Source of the DNA: an uncultured Selenomonadales bacterium
GTDB lineage: Bacteria; Bacillota; Negativicutes; Selenomonadales; Selenomonadaceae
Assembly: GCA_937877565.1 (NCBI GenBank)
Contig: CALFJB010000085.1
Coordinates: forward strand, 1 to 63,415
DNA: 63,415 bases
Reading direction: 5' to 3'
Below the pieces are notes generated by a model, which was given only the letters and a program-made list of their open reading frames with translations, made no database searches and was not told where the DNA came from. Of the stretch, positions 1 through 7,546 are shown one piece after another. Within the stretch, counting starts at the first letter, position 1, and the number at the start of each line of letters is the position of its first letter. The position numbers and the translations under genes are program-made.

Positions 1-3000
1 TTAATAACAAAGTTGTAACACTGACATCTGACAATCTCAACAAGGCAAATGTTACTGTTGATAACGGCTACACTTTGAAACTTGCAAACGGTGTTGTAAC
101 TTCGCCGACAAAACAAGACGGCGCATTTAGTGAATTTAAAAACGGTACTGCAACTTTCAAAGCAAGCTCCTACAGCGAATATTATTCTGAAACTTCCAAT
201 GGAATTGCTTACAATTCGCCGACTGCTGCGGGTACAATCACAATCGGCGGGCTTAAATCAAGTACAAATCTTACTGCGATTGAAAAAAGTATAACTGTTA
301 CTGAATTGAGCGAAAACAATTACAAAATTACTTTCAATAATTCCGACGTGCTGACAAATAAAGCTCCGACAATTTCAGCTGATACAGGAATAAATTATAC
401 GCTTGAAGTTGATCAAAGTCTTAATCCTTCATTACTCGATCCATCTTGGAAAGTTATCGGTACAAATGCAAGCTTAACCGCAGATACAAGCGCGGGTTAT
501 ACCGTTGCCAATAATCAAATTATTTACAGCGAATTGACGACCGGCGCGGCTCAAATGGAAATTACCGGAGTAACTCAAAACGCCGCAATTTCTGCGCCAA
601 ATGAAAAAGTTGTTACGCTTGATTCAACGATACTTGGCAATAACGCGGCGATTAAATCTAACGCCGAAAATTATTCTGTGGAAATTACCGGCAATATGAG
701 CGGAAAAACTTTCACGGGTACAGATTCTGTTGATACAATAAACGTTACTGCAAACAACGCAAAAATTAACGGCGGCGGCGGTGCTGATGAAATTTCAGTT
801 AATGGCGATAATGTTTCAATCGAAGGCGGCGCAGGCGCAGATAAAATTACTTTGCTTGGCAAGAATCCTGTTTTGATTTTTGGAACAGATGACGGCAATG
901 ATACAGTTTATGGCTACAGCGCGGAGGATACAATTCAAATTTCCGGCAGCAATTATTCTACCCTTGAAAGCGGCAACAATATTTTAATAAGGGTCGGCAG
1001 TGCCTCAATGACTCTCTTTAATTCAAAAGGTACAAGCCTCAATATTGAAAATATTCGTGATGAAAGTACCTTCCCTGATGGTTTGACAATGAGAAATTCG
1101 CTTTTAACTGCCTCCAACAAATTTGAAGAAAACGAAATTAATCTTACCGAATATCCTTCAAAGATAACTCAACTAAATGCTTCCGCAGTTTCTCAAGATT
1201 TAGAAATTATCGGCAACGCAAACAGTAATTCAATTAAAGCTGGTAAAGGCAACGATTATATTTCCGGCAATTCCGGCAACAATACAATCGAAGGCGGCGC
1301 GGGCAATGATGAAATTTACGGCGGCGCGGATGACGATAAACTTTCCGGCGATGCAGGCAACGATTCACTTTCAGGCGGCAATGGTAATGACACTTTGACG
1401 GGCGGCAAAGGCGAAGATATTTTTGTTTATACCAGCGGCGACGATTTAATTACAGATTATACTTTCGGCGAAGACCAAATTAATTTGAATCCAGATAAAA
1501 TAACTTCATCAAAGACGAGCGGCTCCAATGTCATTTTAACTACTGATGAAGGTACGCTTACACTTAGAGGCGCAAAAGATAAAGTTATAGCCTTTGCTGA
1601 CGAAAGAAATAACATTACCGAAAAAATTTTCTATGAAGAATACACATATACTCCGCTTGAAGACGGTTTAAGTTATAATTCTAATAAAACTGTTTTGACA
1701 TTGAATAACAAATTTGAAGGCGATTCAATAGAATTGGAAGATTATTTGGCAACTGTAACAAAGGTACAACTTTCCGGCGTTTCCAAAGCTTTAAATATTT
1801 CCGGCAATGCAAACGCCAACTTGATTAAAGGAGCGTCCGGCAATGATACAATTTCCGGCAATTCCGGCAAAAATACACTTCAAGGCGGCGCAGGCAATGA
1901 CGAACTTAACGGCGGTACAGATAACGACTTACTGAAAGGCGACGCGGGCGACGATACTTTAAGCGGCGGCAAAGGTAATGATACATTAACAGGCGGCGCA
2001 GGTACAGATGTTTTCGTTTATGAAAGTGGCAACGACATTATCACTGATTATAAAGTTGGCGAAGATCAAATTAAAATGGACGTTGACGCAATAACTTCTT
2101 CCGCAACAAATGGCAGTAACGTTATTTTGACAACCGCTGATGGAACTTTGGATATTAAAAACGCCAAAGATAAAATTGTAACTTTTGTTGACAGTAGCGG
2201 AAATACAAGCGAAAGAATTTTCTATGGTAATATGTCATATGAACCGCTTGAAGACGGCTTAACTTATGACACAAATAAAACTGCGTTGACAGTGAACAAT
2301 CAATTTAACGGCGATTCAATCAACCTTGAAAATTTCCTTGCAAGTGTAACAAAAGTAAACGCCGGTACAAATGCTCAAGGTTTAGAAATTGTTGGCAACA
2401 CAAATAATAATTCAATCAAAGCCGGCTCCGGCAACGATACAATTTCCGGCAATTCCGGCAAAAATACAATTATTGGCGGCGCGGGCAATGACGAAATAAC
2501 CGGCGGTACAGATAATGACTTACTGAAAGGCGATGCAGGCAACGATACTTTAAGCGGCGGCAACGGTAACGATACATTAACGGGCGGCGCAGGTTCAGAT
2601 GTTTTCGTTTATGAAAGTGGCAACGACGTTATCACTGATTATAAATCCGGCGAAGATCAAATTAAAATGGACGTTGCAGCAATAACTTCTTCAAAACTTA
2701 ACGGCAGCAACGTTGTTTTGACGACTGCTGATGGAACTTTAACCATTAAATCAATTAAAGATAAAGTTATTAGTTTCATCGATAATTCAAACAATGTTAC
2801 TGAAAGAATTTTCTACAATGATGTTTCATATGAACCGCTTGAAGACGGTTTAAGTTATGACACAAAAAGAACTGCCTTAACGGCGAAAAATTCATTTGAA
2901 GGCGATTCAATCAACCTTGAAGATTTTCTTACAAGTGTAACAAAAGTAAACGCCGGTGCAACTTCGCAAGGTTTAGAAATTGTCGGCAACTCAAACAACA

Positions 3001-3572
3001 ATTCAATCAAAGGCGGCTCCGGCAATGATATTATTTCCGGCGAATCCGGAAAAAATACAATTATTGGCGGCGCAGGTAACGACGAACTTAATGGCGGTAC
3101 AGGTAACGATTTACTGAAAGGCGATTCCGGCGATGATACACTTTCCGGCGGCGCAGGTGACGATACTTTGACAGGCGGCGCGGGTAATGACGTTTTCATT
3201 TATGAAAGTGGCAAAGACGTTATCACAGATTACGCGGCGGGCGACAGAATCGAAATTTCTCAAGGCAGTATTTCAGATGTTTCTTACAGCGGCAAAAATG
3301 TTGTCTTCAAAATTGGCGAAGGTACTTTAACTGTTCAAAAAGCCAAAGGTAAAGAAATTTCTGTTACAGAAAACGGAAGTACTCAAACTTATTCAAAAAC
3401 TTTGGATTTGCTGTACGATGACAATTTTGTTACAGATGAATTTGAATTGGATTCAATTTCAGAAGTCAATGAAACAAATTATTCCGTTGGACAGATCGAA
3501 GACGCTGGTGAAAAAGAAAAATTAAAGGAAACGGTCGTTGTTGTTTCAGCGTCAAATTTTAATCAAAAGTAA
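1..3572 (+). CDS. RTX-repeat (hemolysin-type calcium-binding) surface or secreted protein, 3' part
   Basis: The frame is open from the first complete codon (base 3), so the gene starts before the window and only its last ~1190 residues are seen. A TTG at 75 is in frame but is not a convincing start. An N-terminal beta-rich part is followed by four tandem blocks of about 195 residues (units begin near 1074, 1659, 2250 and 2840). Each has Gly-Asp nonapeptides of the GGxGNDxL type that bind Ca2+ in RTX proteins, then a spacer of the type F-Y-G-D-I-TDY and a LEDGL-x-Y linker. The C-terminus has YDDNFVTDEFELDSI, also present in the protein at 15338-19366. RTX proteins normally leave by type I secretion; no HlyB/HlyD/TolC gene is in the window. 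The role (adhesin, matrix or enzyme) is unknown. A strong terminator follows. Confidence 0.85.
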   Translation, partial: NNKVVTLTSDNLNKANVTVDNGYTLKLANGVVTSPTKQDGAFSEFKNGTATFKASSYSEYYSETSNGIAYNSPTAAGTITIGGLKSSTNLTAIEKSITVTELSENNYKITFNNSDVLTNKAPTISADTGINYTLEVDQSLNPSLLDPSWKVIGTNASLTADTSAGYTVANNQIIYSELTTGAAQMEITGVTQNAAISAPNEKVVTLDSTILGNNAAIKSNAENYSVEITGNMSGKTFTGTDSVDTINVTANNAKINGGGGADEISVNGDNVSIEGGAGADKITLLGKNPVLIFGTDDGNDTVYGYSAEDTIQISGSNYSTLESGNNILIRVGSASMTLFNSKGTSLNIENIRDESTFPDGLTMRNSLLTASNKFEENEINLTEYPSKITQLNASAVSQDLEIIGNANSNSIKAGKGNDYISGNSGNNTIEGGAGNDEIYGGADDDKLSGDAGNDSLSGGNGNDTLTGGKGEDIFVYTSGDDLITDYTFGEDQINLNPDKITSSKTSGSNVILTTDEGTLTLRGAKDKVIAFADERNNITEKIFYEEYTYTPLEDGLSYNSNKTVLTLNNKFEGDSIELEDYLATVTKVQLSGVSKALNISGNANANLIKGASGNDTISGNSGKNTLQGGAGNDELNGGTDNDLLKGDAGDDTLSGGKGNDTLTGGAGTDVFVYESGNDIITDYKVGEDQIKMDVDAITSSATNGSNVILTTADGTLDIKNAKDKIVTFVDSSGNTSERIFYGNMSYEPLEDGLTYDTNKTALTVNNQFNGDSINLENFLASVTKVNAGTNAQGLEIVGNTNNNSIKAGSGNDTISGNSGKNTIIGGAGNDEITGGTDNDLLKGDAGNDTLSGGNGNDTLTGGAGSDVFVYESGNDVITDYKSGEDQIKMDVAAITSSKLNGSNVVLTTADGTLTIKSIKDKVISFIDNSNNVTERIFYNDVSYEPLEDGLSYDTKRTALTAKNSFEGDSINLEDFLTSVTKVNAGATSQGLEIVGNSNNNSIKGGSGNDIISGESGKNTIIGGAGNDELNGGTGNDLLKGDSGDDTLSGGAGDDTLTGGAGNDVFIYESGKDVITDYAAGDRIEISQGSISDVSYSGKNVVFKIGEGTLTVQKAKGKEISVTENGSTQTYSKTLDLLYDDNFVTDEFELDSISEVNETNYSVGQIEDAGEKEKLKETVVVVSASNFNQK

Positions 3573-3596
3573 TTCTTTTTTCTCCAAATAAAAAAT

Positions 3597-3628
3597 TAAC
3601 TCTCAGCCTTGCGGTTGAGAGTTTTTTT
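3597..3628. terminator. Bidirectional rho-independent terminator
   Basis: The hairpin AACTCTCAgCC-TTGC-GGtTGAGAGTT is followed by seven T on the plus strand and has an A/T-rich flank on the other side. It lies between the convergent RTX gene and the HEPN-MNT array and could serve both. Confidence 0.85.
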
Positions 3629-3639
3629 GTATAAAAAAT

Positions 3640-3990
3640 TTATTCAGCCTTTTCTTCAGCTTCAAGAATTTTTTCAATTTGAATTTTCAATTCCGGAAAA
3701 TCTTTTTTCACGGTATTATAAACCTGATTCATTCTTAAAATTTCGTATTTATGCGCCGCAATATCTCTAAAACCGGCAATATCTTTCCATGCAATTTGAT
3801 TGTTTTTTGAGCGAAATTCCGGCGTCAAACTTTTTACAAGTTCGCCAATATTTATAATATCCATTGCGATTGCATATTTCAGCATTTCGTTACTTAAAAA
3901 TTCTTCAAGCGTTGTATCGCCTAAAAAAATAAATCCTTTATTGATTTCTAAAATAATTTTTTTAAGAATAATTCTGTCTCTATGCTGCAT
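3640..3990 (-). CDS. HEPN ribonuclease toxin (HepT/DUF86 family), cassette 5
   Basis: This is the last HEPN gene of a five-cassette array, 116 residues from the chosen start. The start is the ATG of MQHRDR, which overlaps the end of the upstream MNT gene by 11 nt and sits behind a purine-rich site inside that gene; the same junction recurs in every cassette. A longer reading frame upstream is overlap with the MNT gene. The HEPN active motif Rx4HxY is intact (RDIAAHKY). In the characterised HepT/MntA pair this motif carries the RNase residues and the Tyr that the nucleotidyltransferase AMPylates. The C-terminus DFPELKIQIEKILE is shared by all copies. It ends just before the bidirectional terminator. 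Confidence 0.88.
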   Translation of the reverse strand: MQHRDRIILKKIILEINKGFIFLGDTTLEEFLSNEMLKYAIAMDIINIGELVKSLTPEFRSKNNQIAWKDIAGFRDIAAHKYEILRMNQVYNTVKKDFPELKIQIEKILEAEEKAE

Positions 3991-4264
3991 AAATTTTAAC
4001 TTCCTTTTCAATTTCCAGAATACTGTCTTCAGAAATTGGCGCAGCGATAACATCAACGCTTAAATTCCAAATATCCTCCAGTTTGTGTTTCAAAGAAATT
4101 AATGTAAGCAGCGTACTGTCATCAGGAAAATCAACCAATAAATCAACGTCGCTGTTTTCAGTGGCAGTACCATTCGCACGGGAGCCAAACAGCGTAACTT
4201 TTTTTAAATTATATTGCGGCGCAATTTCCGCAATAGTTTTTTTAATATCGTCAATCGTCAACAT
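3980..4264 (-). CDS. MNT nucleotidyltransferase antitoxin (MntA-like), cassette 5
   Basis: 94 residues. The minimal nucleotidyltransferase signature GSx10DxD is intact (GSRANG...NSDVD, around residues 27-41). Known MntA proteins transfer AMP from ATP to the Tyr of the partner HEPN and so silence its RNase. The first ~43 residues are nearly identical to the other four copies; the second half (FPDDSTLLTLISLKHKLEDIWNL and beyond) differs, which may set partner specificity (inference). The gene starts 4 bases after the stop of HEPN-4 and its last 11 bases overlap the HEPN-5 start. Confidence 0.9.
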   Translation of the reverse strand: MLTIDDIKKTIAEIAPQYNLKKVTLFGSRANGTATENSDVDLLVDFPDDSTLLTLISLKHKLEDIWNLSVDVIAAPISEDSILEIEKEVKIYAA

Positions 4265-4267
4265 TTT

Positions 4268-4576
4268 TTATTCCTCCGCCTCCAAAATTTTTTCAATTTG
4301 CATTTTCAATTCTGGAAAATCTTTTTTTATTGTATTATAAAGGTCTTCAATATTTATAACTTCGTACCTGTGTGCCACAATGTCTCTAAAACCGGCTATA
4401 GCTTTCCATTTTACTTGAGGATTTTTTCTGCGAATTTCAAAATCTAAATTTTTTACCATTTCGCCAACCTTTATTACTGACATTGCCATTGCATTTTGAA
4501 ATAATTCGGTTGCTAAAAATTTTTCCTTTGAAGTATCGCCGAGCATATTCAATCCGGAATTAATATATTCAAGCAT
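4268..4576 (-). CDS. HEPN toxin, cassette 4, N-terminus displaced by a one-base shift
   Basis: The 102-residue frame begins MLEYINSGL, about 11 residues later than the other HEPN copies. The missing start MQLKDELILKK is present at 4608-4576 in the preceding frame and aligns exactly with the other copies; the frames separate at a run of seven A residues (T7 at 4576-4582 on the plus strand), where eight would restore a normal 113-residue protein. The Rx4HxY motif is kept (RDIVAHRY). It may be a real inactivating or attenuating deletion, a slippage-prone switch, internal initiation at 4576, or a sequencing error in a homopolymer. Its MNT partner upstream is intact. Confidence 0.75.
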   Translation of the reverse strand: MLEYINSGLNMLGDTSKEKFLATELFQNAMAMSVIKVGEMVKNLDFEIRRKNPQVKWKAIAGFRDIVAHRYEVINIEDLYNTIKKDFPELKMQIEKILEAEE

Positions 4577-4597
4577 TTTTTTAAAATGAGTTCATCT

Positions 4598-4888
4598 TTA
4601 AGCTGCATAAATTTCAAGCTCCTTATCAATAATAAGTATGCTTTTTTCAGGGATTGGTGCATGAATTACATCAACATTCAAATTCCAAATTTCTTCCAAC
4701 TGAACTTTCAAAGATGACAAAGTAAGCAAAGTAACCGTTATATCTGCGGAAAATTCCACCAATAAATCAACGTCGCTATTTTCAGTGGCAGTACCATTCG
4801 CACGGGAGCCAAAAAGCGTAACTTTCGTCAAATTGTACTGCGGCGCAATTTCCGCAATAGTTTTTTTAATATCGTCAATCGTCAACAT
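4598..4888 (-). CDS. MNT nucleotidyltransferase antitoxin, cassette 4
   Basis: 96 residues, slightly longer than its sisters because of an insertion in the variable segment (FSADITVTLLTLSSL). GSx10DxD is intact. The end of the gene carries the expected overlapping ATG of the HEPN partner at 4608, but that partner is frameshifted, so this is the one cassette in which an apparently good antitoxin faces a doubtful toxin. It starts 4 bases after HEPN-3. Confidence 0.9.
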   Translation of the reverse strand: MLTIDDIKKTIAEIAPQYNLTKVTLFGSRANGTATENSDVDLLVEFSADITVTLLTLSSLKVQLEEIWNLNVDVIHAPIPEKSILIIDKELEIYAA

Positions 4889-4891
4889 TTT

Positions 4892-5239
4892 TCATTCCTC
4901 CAAGTCATTTTCAAGAATTTTTTCAATCTGCATTTTCAATTCCGGAAAATCTTTTGTAACTGTTTCATAAACATCTAACATATCCAGAGTTTCGTACTTA
5001 TGAGCAACAATATCTCTAAATTTTGCGGCATCTTTCCAAGCAACCTGCGGATAATTTTGTCTAAAATCCATTGTCAAATGTTTTGTAAGTTCACCAATAT
5101 TTATTGCCGTCATTCCGGTTGCGCGTTTCAGCAATTCGTTTTGTAAAAAATTTTCCAGTGAAACGCCATCCATAAATTTCAATATAATATTAATTTCAGA
5201 AACTATTTTTTGTAAGGCAATTTTTTCTCTACGCTGCAT
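4892..5239 (-). CDS. HEPN ribonuclease toxin, cassette 3
   Basis: 115 residues from MQRREK. The start is chosen because GGAG lies 10 bases upstream and the ATG overlaps the MNT stop by 11 nt; an in-frame extension (MKLTRRLRF) lies entirely inside the MNT gene. The active motif reads RDIVAHKY. It ends in ILENDLEE rather than ILEAEE, like the first cassette. Confidence 0.88.
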   Translation of the reverse strand: MQRREKIALQKIVSEINIILKFMDGVSLENFLQNELLKRATGMTAINIGELTKHLTMDFRQNYPQVAWKDAAKFRDIVAHKYETLDMLDVYETVTKDFPELKMQIEKILENDLEE

Positions 5240-5516
5240 AAATCTTAATCTCCTTGTCAATTTCAATCATCCAACTATCTTTTTTGGGACCATGAACTAC
5301 ATCAACGCTTAAATTCCAAATATCTTCAAGTTTGTGTTTGAGTGAAATTAACTTCAGCAAAGAAATTGCAGGCGTTGTAAATTCCACCAATAAATCAACG
5401 TCGCTATTTTCAGTGGCAGTACCATTCGCACGAGAGCCAAAAAGCGTAACTTTCGTCAAATTGTACTGCGGCGCAATTTCCGCAATAGTTTTTTTAATAT
5501 CGTCAATCGTCAACAT
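5229..5516 (-). CDS. MNT nucleotidyltransferase antitoxin, cassette 3
   Basis: 95 residues with intact GSx10DxD. The N-terminal 43 residues match cassette 4 exactly (MLTIDDIKKTIAEIAPQYNL and onward). The variable half (FTTPAISLLKLISLKHKLEDIWNLSVDVVHGPKKDSWMIEI) shares a central stretch with cassette 5 but not its end, which suggests recombination between copies. Confidence 0.9.
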   Translation of the reverse strand: MLTIDDIKKTIAEIAPQYNLTKVTLFGSRANGTATENSDVDLLVEFTTPAISLLKLISLKHKLEDIWNLSVDVVHGPKKDSWMIEIDKEIKIYAA

Positions 5517-5519
5517 TTT

Positions 5520-5861
5520 TCATTCCTCCGCCTCCAAAATTTTTTCAATTTGAATTTTCAATTCTGGAAAATCATCTCTGATTGTTTTATAAACAGCTTC
5601 CATATCAACAATATCATATTTGTGAGGGATAATATCTCTGAATCCCGCTATTGACTTCCATTTTACTTGAGGATTATTTTTTCTAAAATTCATTGTCAAA
5701 TTTTTTACAAGTTCGCCAATTCTCAAAATTGACATTGTCATGGCAAATTGCCGCTCTTTATTACTTAAAAAATTTTCAAGTGAAGTATCTTTAAAAATTT
5801 CTAAAGTTTCTTCAATTACCTTCAAAATTTTTTGCAAAGCAATTTTGTCTCTACGCTGCAT
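5520..5861 (-). CDS. HEPN ribonuclease toxin, cassette 2
   Basis: 113 residues from MQRRDK, with the standard 11-nt overlap with its MNT gene. The motif is RDIIPHKY: a proline sits just before the active His, unlike the Ala in the other copies, while Arg, His and Tyr are kept. The rest of the helical bundle follows the family. Confidence 0.87.
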   Translation of the reverse strand: MQRRDKIALQKILKVIEETLEIFKDTSLENFLSNKERQFAMTMSILRIGELVKNLTMNFRKNNPQVKWKSIAGFRDIIPHKYDIVDMEAVYKTIRDDFPELKIQIEKILEAEE

Positions 5862-6135
5862 AAATTTCGACCTCTTTGTTAATTTCAAGCAAACTTCCTT
5901 TGAGACTTCTGCGAGTTATAATATCGACGCCAATTCCAAAACTTTCTTCCAAATCAATTTTCAGCCCCGAAATATCCATTAAAGAAATTGGAACTGAAAA
6001 ATCAACAATTAAATCAACGTCGCTATTTTCAGTGGCAGTACCGTTCGCACGAGAGCCAAAAAGCGTAACTTTTTTTAAATTGTATTGCGGCGCAATTTCC
6101 GCAACAACTTTTTTAATATCGTCAATCGTCAACAT
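5851..6135 (-). CDS. MNT nucleotidyltransferase antitoxin, cassette 2
   Basis: 94 residues. It begins MLTIDDIKKVVAEIAPQYNL, a slightly divergent constant half, then has the most divergent variable half of the five (FSVPISLMDISGLKIDLEESFGIGVDIITRRSLKG). The catalytic GSx10DxD is intact. It follows HEPN-1 by 3 nt. Confidence 0.9.
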   Translation of the reverse strand: MLTIDDIKKVVAEIAPQYNLKKVTLFGSRANGTATENSDVDLIVDFSVPISLMDISGLKIDLEESFGIGVDIITRRSLKGSLLEINKEVEIYAA

Positions 6136-6138
6136 TTT

Positions 6139-6486
6139 TTATTCCTCCGCGTCATTTTCAAGAATTTTTTCAATTTGAATTTTCAATTCCGGAAAATCTT
6201 CTTTTACAGTATCATAAACTTGATCCATTTTTAAAGTTTCGTACTTATGAGCCGCAATATTTCTTAAAGCCGCCGCCTCTTTCCACGCAACGTGATTATT
6301 TTTGTCTTTTAATTCCGGCGTCAAACTTTTTACAAGTTCGCCAATATTTATTGCCGTCATTGCAACAGCGCGTTTGTTTCTTTCATCTGTCAAAAATTCT
6401 TCAAGTTTTGAATCTCCTAAAAGTTCAGTTGCAACATCAATTTCAGAGCAAATTTTTTTGAGTACAGTTTTATCTCTAAGCCGCAT
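6139..6486 (-). CDS. HEPN ribonuclease toxin, cassette 1
   Basis: 115 residues from MRLRDK, 11-nt overlap with MNT-1. The motif reads RNIAAHKY (Asp to Asn after the Arg, as tolerated in the x4 positions). It resembles HEPN-5 most closely (ELVKSLTPE, NNHVAWKE), hinting that the outer cassettes are the older pair or have exchanged sequence. Confidence 0.88.
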   Translation of the reverse strand: MRLRDKTVLKKICSEIDVATELLGDSKLEEFLTDERNKRAVAMTAINIGELVKSLTPELKDKNNHVAWKEAAALRNIAAHKYETLKMDQVYDTVKEDFPELKIQIEKILENDAEE

Positions 6487-6760
6487 AAATTTCAATCTCC
6501 TTTTCAATAATTAAAATACTTGTTTCAGGAATGGGCGCGGCGATAACGTCAACTTCCAAATTCCAAATTTCTTCCAGACGAATTTTTAAAGAAGCCACTG
6601 TAAATAAAGTACTTCCTTTGGGAAATTCCACAATTAAATCAACGTCGCTGTTTTCAGTGGCAGTACCATTCGCACGGGAGCCAAAAAGCGTTACTTTTTT
6701 TAAATTGTATTGCGGGGCAATTTCGGCAATAGTTTTTTTTATTTCGTCAATCGTCAGCAT
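6476..6760 (-). CDS. MNT nucleotidyltransferase antitoxin, cassette 1
   Basis: 94 residues; the promoter-proximal member of the array. GSx10DxD is intact. It starts MLTIDEIKKT, with Glu where the others have Asp. It begins 3 nt after the stop of the methyltransferase gene, so the array has been joined to the end of the ricT-trmN6 operon and probably depends on that transcription; no promoter is visible between them. Confidence 0.9.
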   Translation of the reverse strand: MLTIDEIKKTIAEIAPQYNLKKVTLFGSRANGTATENSDVDLIVEFPKGSTLFTVASLKIRLEEIWNLEVDVIAAPIPETSILIIEKEIEIYAA

Positions 6761-6763
6761 TTT

Positions 6764-7507
6764 TTATTCCTCCAAACCGTAAATTTTTTTAATATCTGAA
6801 GTGTACGCGCCGTTATCTTCGTGAACAACGAGCGGCGGCAAAATTTTTAAGCTGCCGACATTTGCGCCGACCATTGCCTCAATCATAATTAAATTGGCAG
6901 CGCGTCCAAATTTCGGCTGAATAATTTGCAGGCGTTTCATTTCCATTTGGTGGCGGTGAAGTGTATCGACAATTTCACAAAGTCTTGACGCCAAATGAAT
7001 CATACAAAAAACGCCGTGAAATTTCAAAACGAATCTTGCGGCGGTAATAACATCTTCAAGCGTGGCGGTAAATTCGTGGCGGGCGCGTGATACGCCATGC
7101 AATTTGTTTGAATCGCCATCTTTAATTGGAACGTAAGGCGGATTTGCAATTACTAAATCGAAACTTTCTGCGCGAAAAATTTCTCTGTGAAGTCGATAAT
7201 CGCCCTCCAGTACGGTAATTTTTTCTGTCAAATTATTTAATTCGACATTGCGCCGCGCAGTTTCAGCCATCAGCGAATTTAATTCTATCGCAACAATTTT
7301 TTCAACTTCGTCAGCAATTAAAAGCGGTATAACGCCGGTACCCGTTCCTAAGTCTAAAACTTTGTAGCGGCGTTTCAAAATTGGAAAATGGGCAATTAAA
7401 ACTGAATCCATTGAAAAGCAAAATTCATTTTCGTTTTGGATAATTTTTCTGCCGGACTTCATTAAATCATCCAGCCTTTCGCCGTCACGTAAATTTAAAT
7501 TTTCCAT
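6764..7507 (-). CDS. trmN6: tRNA1(Val) adenine-37 N6-methyltransferase family protein
   Basis: 247 residues. SAM-binding motif I is VLDLGTGTGVIPLL near residue 50 and the N6-adenine catalytic motif IANPPYVPI lies near residue 125. The N-terminal DGERLDDL..G..IIQ....F.FS.DS.LIA pattern is typical of the TrmN6/YfiC family, which methylates A37 of a tRNA. Other NPPY methyltransferases (RNA or protein) are possible but less likely. It lies 39 nt downstream of ricT, the usual Firmicutes order, and 3 nt before the MNT-HEPN array. Confidence 0.85.
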   Translation of the reverse strand: MENLNLRDGERLDDLMKSGRKIIQNENEFCFSMDSVLIAHFPILKRRYKVLDLGTGTGVIPLLIADEVEKIVAIELNSLMAETARRNVELNNLTEKITVLEGDYRLHREIFRAESFDLVIANPPYVPIKDGDSNKLHGVSRARHEFTATLEDVITAARFVLKFHGVFCMIHLASRLCEIVDTLHRHQMEMKRLQIIQPKFGRAANLIMIEAMVGANVGSLKILPPLVVHEDNGAYTSDIKKIYGLEE

Positions 7508-7546
7508 AACTTTACTATCTCACTATCACACTAACCAACTATCCAA

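Noticed and set aside
671..3199. Long open frames on the minus strand inside the first RTX gene (about 60-115 codons, Pro/Ser-rich)
   Set aside because: They mirror the GGC/GAT repeats on the coding strand, have no ribosome sites and overlap a clear gene.
1200..3250. Regular DNA repeats that could be taken for a CRISPR array
   Set aside because: They are in-frame codons of RTX nonapeptides with no fixed direct repeat and no spacers; no cas gene is present.
3991..4056. Longer starts for HEPN genes inside the MNT genes
   Set aside because: The same 11-nt overlap with a well placed GGAG occurs in each cassette, so the extensions are frame overlap.
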